Below, piece after piece: positions 59,835 through 64,000 of a stretch of 64,000 nucleotides of DNA. The stretch is from Cocos nucifera (Eukaryota > Streptophyta > Magnoliopsida > Arecales > Arecaceae). Position 1 is the first letter of the stretch. The number at the start of each line of letters is the position of its first letter. Both the position numbers and the translations under genes were made by a program. The notes beneath the pieces were generated by a model, which was not told where the DNA came from, made no database searches, and saw nothing but the letters and a program-made list of their open reading frames with translations. The stretch covers positions 42,459-106,458 of the forward strand of contig QRFJ01002506.1 of NCBI GenBank assembly GCA_006176705.1, written 5' to 3'.

Positions 59835-61088
59835 GCTAAGGATCAATTGGAACCAAATCAGGTTGAGCCAATAAGAACACCACCTCCTCTACCTCGTAGA
59901 TCGAAAAGAGTTTCCCATCCCCCTGAAAGATACTTAGGTATTATTTCAGAGGAAGTAAAGGAAATGTTCCTCGTAGGTAATGGTGCTCATGGTGATGATC
60001 CCAAAACCTACAATGAGGCGATATCAGATGTCGACTCCAAGAAATGGCTAGAGGCAATGCAGTCAGAAATTGACTCGATGCACTTAAACCAAGTCTGGAC
60101 CTTGGTAGATCCACCAGAAGGTATAGTACCTATTGGGTGTAAATGGATCTTCAAGAGAAAGATTGGTGTAGATGAAAATGTGGAGATATTTAAGGCTAGA
60201 CTAGTGGCAAAAGGTTATAGTCAATGCGAAGGCATTGACTATCGAGATACCTTTTCCCCAGTGGCTATGCTAAAGTCCATCCACACATTACTTGCCATTG
60301 CAGCCTATTTTGATTATGAAATATGGCAAATGGATGTAAAAACGGCATTCTTGAATGGATATCTTAAGGAAGATATCTATATGGAGCAGCCGCTAGGTTT
60401 CACATCCAGTGATACTGATCACAAGGTTTGCAAGCTGCAAAGATCCATATATGGACTTAAGCAAGCATCTAGGAGCTGGAACACTTATTTTAATGATGTG
60501 ATCAAAATGTTTGGTTTTATCAAAAATGAAGAGGAACCGTGTGCCTTCAAAAAGGTCAGTGGGAGCGTTGTCGTCTTTCTCGTATTGTACGTGGATGACA
60601 TCCTCCTTATTGGGAATGATATTCCCATGATGACAACAGTCAAATTATGGTTCTCCAAGGAATTCTCCATGAAAGACCTAGGTGAAGCATCCTTTATTCT
60701 AGGAATTAAGGACTATGGGGATAGACCAAATAGGATGCTAGGACTTTCACAGAAGATGTACATAGAGAAAGTACGAAAGAGGTTTAGTATGAAAAACTCT
60801 AAGAGGGGATTAATACCCTTCAGACATGATATTCATCTTTCCAAGAAGATGTGCCCTAGCCCACCTGAGGAAATAGAACGCATGAGCAAGATCCCTTATG
60901 CTTCTGCAATAGGGAGCCTCATGTATGCCATGCTATGTACACAACCTGATATAGCCCATGCTGTGAGTGTCACAAGCAGATATCAGTCAAATCTAAGTGA
61001 AGAACACTGGACTTCTATGAAATGTATCCTTAAGTACTTAAGAAGAACTAAGGATATGATGTTGGTCTTTGGTAACGGAGAACTCTAA
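59835..61088 (+). CDS. A4 RT and early RNase H open section
   Basis: Open from after the linker stop at 59832 to the TAA at 61086. It holds PPPLPRRSKR, the KKWLEAM region, GCKWIFKRKIG, IWQMDVKTAFLNG, IYGLKQASRSW, YVDD and LKYLRRTKDM. All visible RT catalytic residues are present. Polyprotein section, not a separate gene. Confidence 0.65.
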   Translation, partial: AKDQLEPNQVEPIRTPPPLPRRSKRVSHPPERYLGIISEEVKEMFLVGNGAHGDDPKTYNEAISDVDSKKWLEAMQSEIDSMHLNQVWTLVDPPEGIVPIGCKWIFKRKIGVDENVEIFKARLVAKGYSQCEGIDYRDTFSPVAMLKSIHTLLAIAAYFDYEIWQMDVKTAFLNGYLKEDIYMEQPLGFTSSDTDHKVCKLQRSIYGLKQASRSWNTYFNDVIKMFGFIKNEEEPCAFKKVSGSVVVFLVLYVDDILLIGNDIPMMTTVKLWFSKEFSMKDLGEASFILGIKDYGDRPNRMLGLSQKMYIEKVRKRFSMKNSKRGLIPFRHDIHLSKKMCPSPPEEIERMSKIPYASAIGSLMYAMLCTQPDIAHAVSVTSRYQSNLSEEHWTSMKCILKYLRRTKDMMLVFGNGEL

Positions 61089-61571
61089 GTCCAGGGATAC
61101 ACAGACTCGAATTTCATGTCCGATATAGATGATCGAAAGTCGACATCTGGAAGTCTATTTGTGTGTAATGGTGGTACTGTCAGCTGAAAGAGTTTCAAGC
61201 AAACGGTGATAGCAGATTCCACCATGGAAGCAGAATATATCGCTGCATCAAAGGCTGTGAAGGAAGCAATCTAGTACAAGAAGTTTGCTGCAGAAATTGG
61301 AGTAATGCCATCAAATGCCATTCCTCTATACTGCGACAACAATGGTGCCATAGCCCTTGCTAAGGAGCCAAGGTCTCACCAAAAATCCAAGGACATTGAA
61401 TGGCGATACCACCTCATCCACGATTACCTCGAGAGGGGTTATGTCGAGGTCAAGAGAGTCAACTCTACAGATAATGTGGTAGACCCACTTACAAAGCCAT
61501 TGGGCCAGCAAAAGATCGAAGCCCACCTTAAGGAGATGGGACTTAGACTTGTAGCCAATTGGCTTTAGGAC

Positions 61572-61582
61572 AAGTGGGAGAT
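61572..61582 (+). promoter_or_regulatory. Polypurine tract of A4
   Basis: AAGTGGGAGAT directly before the 3' LTR; expected plus-strand primer site. The same tract precedes the 3' LTRs of B0, B1, B2 and A1. Confidence 0.85.
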
Positions 61583-63816
61583 TGTTAGATATATGTGCCC
61601 TAGAAGCCAGAATTGGCTGATACTTGTAATACACTTCTAGGGATAAAATTATAATTTTAACTATAATCAATAAAATGAATTATTTTCTATTACATATATA
61701 TATTTAGTGTCTGTGATACATCCTTTGAGTTAATGGTAATGATAATTCATATTTTCAAAAGTTAAAAATTTAAGACATGAAATATCATTATTAACTCATA
61801 AAATGCTCCCGACCATAGGATCATCATGAGGATGGTGATTGATCCGGAAGATTGGTGTACAATCGCTTCTCTTTAGTAGATGAGTCTTGAGTCTATGGTG
61901 TGGAGACACCAGAGCGAGAGTACAATACTCGTTAGAGAATGAGAGCACTGAGCGTGACCACCTCGAGTAGTCATTAGGAAGTCTACCTTCTTATCGATGA
62001 CTGACTCGATGCTGCAACGGTGTGTCTGGTTCTTTGACCTGAGGTGCATCGGCAGTTCACCTTGAGGATGTTATAGTTTGACTACACCATTACTCGATCT
62101 CCTAGCCATATGGAACCTTGAGGTGTATGTTGGCTATAGCATGTTCATTGTAGGAACTGGATAGCATCAAGATGAAATCTATCTACCTCGGTGGTAGAGG
62201 AGCAGCCCTTTGATGATCATGAGAATCAAGTTCAGAAGTTCATGGCCATGGCAGAGTGAAATAATAGAAAGAGTTTCTATTTAGATTTTCACATAGGACT
62301 TAAATCGAATGATTACATCATATGACAGAGACTAGGGTTTGACGAGTTCACCTTAACCCTAATCTGATCAGGGCTCAAGATAAAAGAACTTAATTACACA
62401 AGTAGCTGCACCAAGAGGTTCACATTCAACTCTGATGGATTCCCACCATATACTGCTAGGTGTCACTGATGGATTTTGGGAGTAATTAGAATGATTTAGA
62501 TGATCGATCATTCTAACTGTTCGAATCAGAAGAGTTCTGATCCATCGAAAGGAGTTTCGATGATGTCGATGATAGAGATCATGACATATCCCATTACCAT
62601 ATAGAACTGAACCTAATTGGGTCACACAAACAAGAGTTTGAATCTGGTGATCATCAATTGAACTAATCTAGCTCAATTGATCTGAATGAGATTCAATTAG
62701 GTTCAATAAAATCATGCTAGCACTCGATTGAACCTAACGTTCTTCTTTTACTATCATAAATAAGTTGTCCTGATTGAGCCAAAGGAGTTTGTGCTCAATC
62801 AGAGGCCTTCATATGGTCTGACTGAGTTTCCAATTAAAAAGGTTTCTTATTTTATAAGACATTACATCCATTTTGGTCACCTGCTTCTTTGTTCTTTGAC
62901 TTTGGTCAAAAGTCTACTTTGACTGGTCAAATGTTGACCATTGAATACTTTGACTTTTTTCCACTGTCATGCAACTATGAGAGCTGGTGGGGCTGTCCCC
63001 TCAGAACTGCAGGAAGAGGTGCACCCACCCTTGGCGTGTGCCAAGCTGGAGGCCCCAGGAGTCCCTGTTGGAAGGGACTCCATCTCTTTTTGGATTTCCA
63101 ATTAGAGTTCTCCTAAGAACCAACTTTGACTGGTCTTAGAGCACCTTAAGGAGGAATCTAGGGGATCATTCCCACATCAGATTTAGATCTGATTTATAAA
63201 GAGTTGTGATTGGTTGGGAAGAAGAGGAGTTGGATCACAGTTAGTCTATAAATAAACCCTGCGCCAACTCAAAGAGGGTATCTAATTAATTGAGATCTCC
63301 ATGCCCCATGGCCTTTTCTCCTCTCCTCCTCCACCCAAACCATCTTCTCCCTTTCCTCTCCACATTCAAAAGGGTTTTTGGACCTTGGTTGTGCAATCTT
63401 AGAGCAAGCGAAAGGCGAGTAAAGCTAGAGAGGCTATCCGCTGCACAAGGAGACTGCTGAATCCTTCAAAAGGAGATTTTCAAGATCTCAAGATCTGAAT
63501 CTAGATCTGAATTTCTAAGACATGATAGAGAAGAAGAGATCTTAGATGCACCAGAGTGGATTCGGTGAGGCAGCACTTGGTGATTGAATCCAGAACCTTT
63601 CCTGCTTAAGGATCATAACGGAGTAATGGATTACCACTTCAAGATAAATTAAATTAATTTAAATTTATCTAATTTTATTTTTAATTTTTAAAATAATAAT
63701 AATCTAGATCTAAAAATCTTTAATCTGATCTAATCAAGAGAAAAAAAAATTTGAAATATATCTCTTGATCTGAATCATCTGAACGATCCTGGTTCAAAAT
63801 TCAGGATTTTTCTTCA
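61583..63816 (+). repeat. A4 3' LTR
   Basis: 2234 bases, TGTTAGATAT to TCTTCA. It follows the 5' LTR closely to about 62825, then shows frequent single-base losses to the end, as in an unpolished stretch. TATA box at 63247-63254. Confidence 0.92.
63247..63254 (+). promoter_or_regulatory. TATA box of A4 3' LTR
   Basis: TATAAATA, counterpart of 55093-55100. Confidence 0.65.
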
Positions 63817-63821
63817 AACAG
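63817..63821 (+). repeat. Right target duplication of A4 (AACAG)
   Basis: Exact copy of 53390-53394, directly after the TCTTCA end of the 3' LTR. Confidence 0.95.
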
Positions 63822-64000
63822 GTCATTGGAAGAAGAAATTGCAGGCTTATCTTGCAACCATGAAAGTCTGGAGGCAAATAATGCACCAAAAGATATGTAT
63901 GAGATACATATTATATTATCATTAAAAGTTCTTCCATTTCAAAATTCTTGGATATTAGATAACCGACTGTGGTTTTTATATCTGCCAATCTTTTGTAAGG
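63822..64000 (+). pseudogene. B3 gag continued, toward protease (window end)
   Basis: Resumes B3 gag with GHWKKK, then LQAYLATM, a short linker with frameshifts or stops, and a protease-like SWILD near 63945-63960 in which the residues after D are changed by indels. It runs out of the window. Confidence 0.85.

Larger units (their letters stand above)
57558..61568 (+). pseudogene. A4 gag-pol (one frame, 13 nonsense codons)
   Basis: Start ATG at 57558 (MSASNPL); the in-frame TTG at 57540 is not a plausible eukaryotic start. About 1336 codons in a single frame to VANWL and the TAG at 61566-61568. Order: gag (residues 1-about 240), two tandem zinc knuckles (58290-58421), protease DSG at residue 320 (58515), LWHLRLGH and TCESC of integrase, and the catalytic acids D (59112), D (59301) and E (59409) with D-35-E spacing. 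RT follows with YVDD (60588-60599), then RNase H with GYTDSNF and LYCDNNGAIALAKEP. Stops lie at 57906, 58974, 59295, 59325, 59367, 59412, 59574, 59766, 59796, 59832, 61086, 61185 and 61272. Most fit C-to-T or G-to-A changes in Q, R or W codons. Those at 57906 and 59766 are shared with A1 and A3. Confidence 0.93.
53395..63816 (+). mobile_element. Copia element A4 (family A), full length
   Basis: The only structurally complete element in the window: two LTRs, primer site, leader, gag-pol in a single frame, purine tract (61572-61582) and a perfect 5-bp duplication. It sits in the zinc-knuckle codons of B3 gag. It is about 10.4 kb. Thirteen in-frame stops make it non-autonomous, yet no frameshift was found in the 4-kb coding region. 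Confidence 0.95.

Noticed and set aside
1..64000. Host genes hidden between elements
   Set aside because: Every stretch outside gaps was assigned to an LTR, leader or polyprotein except 342-600 and a few junction bases; nothing resembles a host exon.

Overview
The window is a block of repetitive plant nuclear DNA built almost wholly from nested Ty1/Copia LTR retrotransposons. I see no host gene, rRNA, tRNA gene or CRISPR array. AT-richness, LTRs of about 2.2-2.5 kb, initiator-Met-tRNA-type primer sites (TGGTATCAGAGC) and polyproteins in the order gag, protease, integrase, reverse transcriptase (RT), RNase H point to a plant with large Copia elements. The style resembles the Angela/Tork group of monocots, possibly a palm; this is inference, since no host gene fixes the species.

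Three families recur; the names are mine. Family A has an LTR starting TGTTAGATAT and ending CTTCA (about 2.28 kb), and a gag starting MSASNP. Family B has an LTR starting TGAAAGGA and ending CTATCA (about 2.5 kb), and a gag starting MASSLS. Family C has an LTR starting TGTTGGGAATG (about 2.48 kb), and a gag starting MATNLS. Every polyprotein copy is broken.

Layout. 1-4302: B0, a rearranged B copy that nearly duplicates 14.8-19.06 kb, ending at a 10-N gap. 4313-5025 and 32038-33080: two halves of an older plus-strand A copy (A0). They are split by a minus-strand A element (A3) whose outer ends are 5026 and 32037, with a near-perfect target duplication. Inside that interval lie plus-strand A1 (5550-13690), a minus-strand A pol fragment (13706-14221 and 21252-21828) split by B1 (14222-21246), an 819-N gap, and the A3 body (22807-32037). 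33081-46024: family C, inserted in the A0 3' LTR and carrying a solo A LTR with a perfect CAAAA duplication. 46025-49007: B2 pol, followed by one B LTR (49022-51523) that leads directly into a second B internal region (B3). B3 gag is interrupted inside its zinc knuckle by A4 (53395-63816), a complete and readable A element with a perfect AACAG duplication.

Relative order from nesting: A0 is older than A3 and C; C is older than the solo A LTR; B3 is older than A4. The main observations are a conserved foldable leader segment shared by families A and C, nonsense codons shared between copies of a family, hairpin clusters in the A and C LTRs, a tandem duplication of the A4 zinc knuckle, and several signs of assembly trouble: a perfect 122-bp inverted repeat next to a gap, a duplicated B segment, and indel-rich patches.
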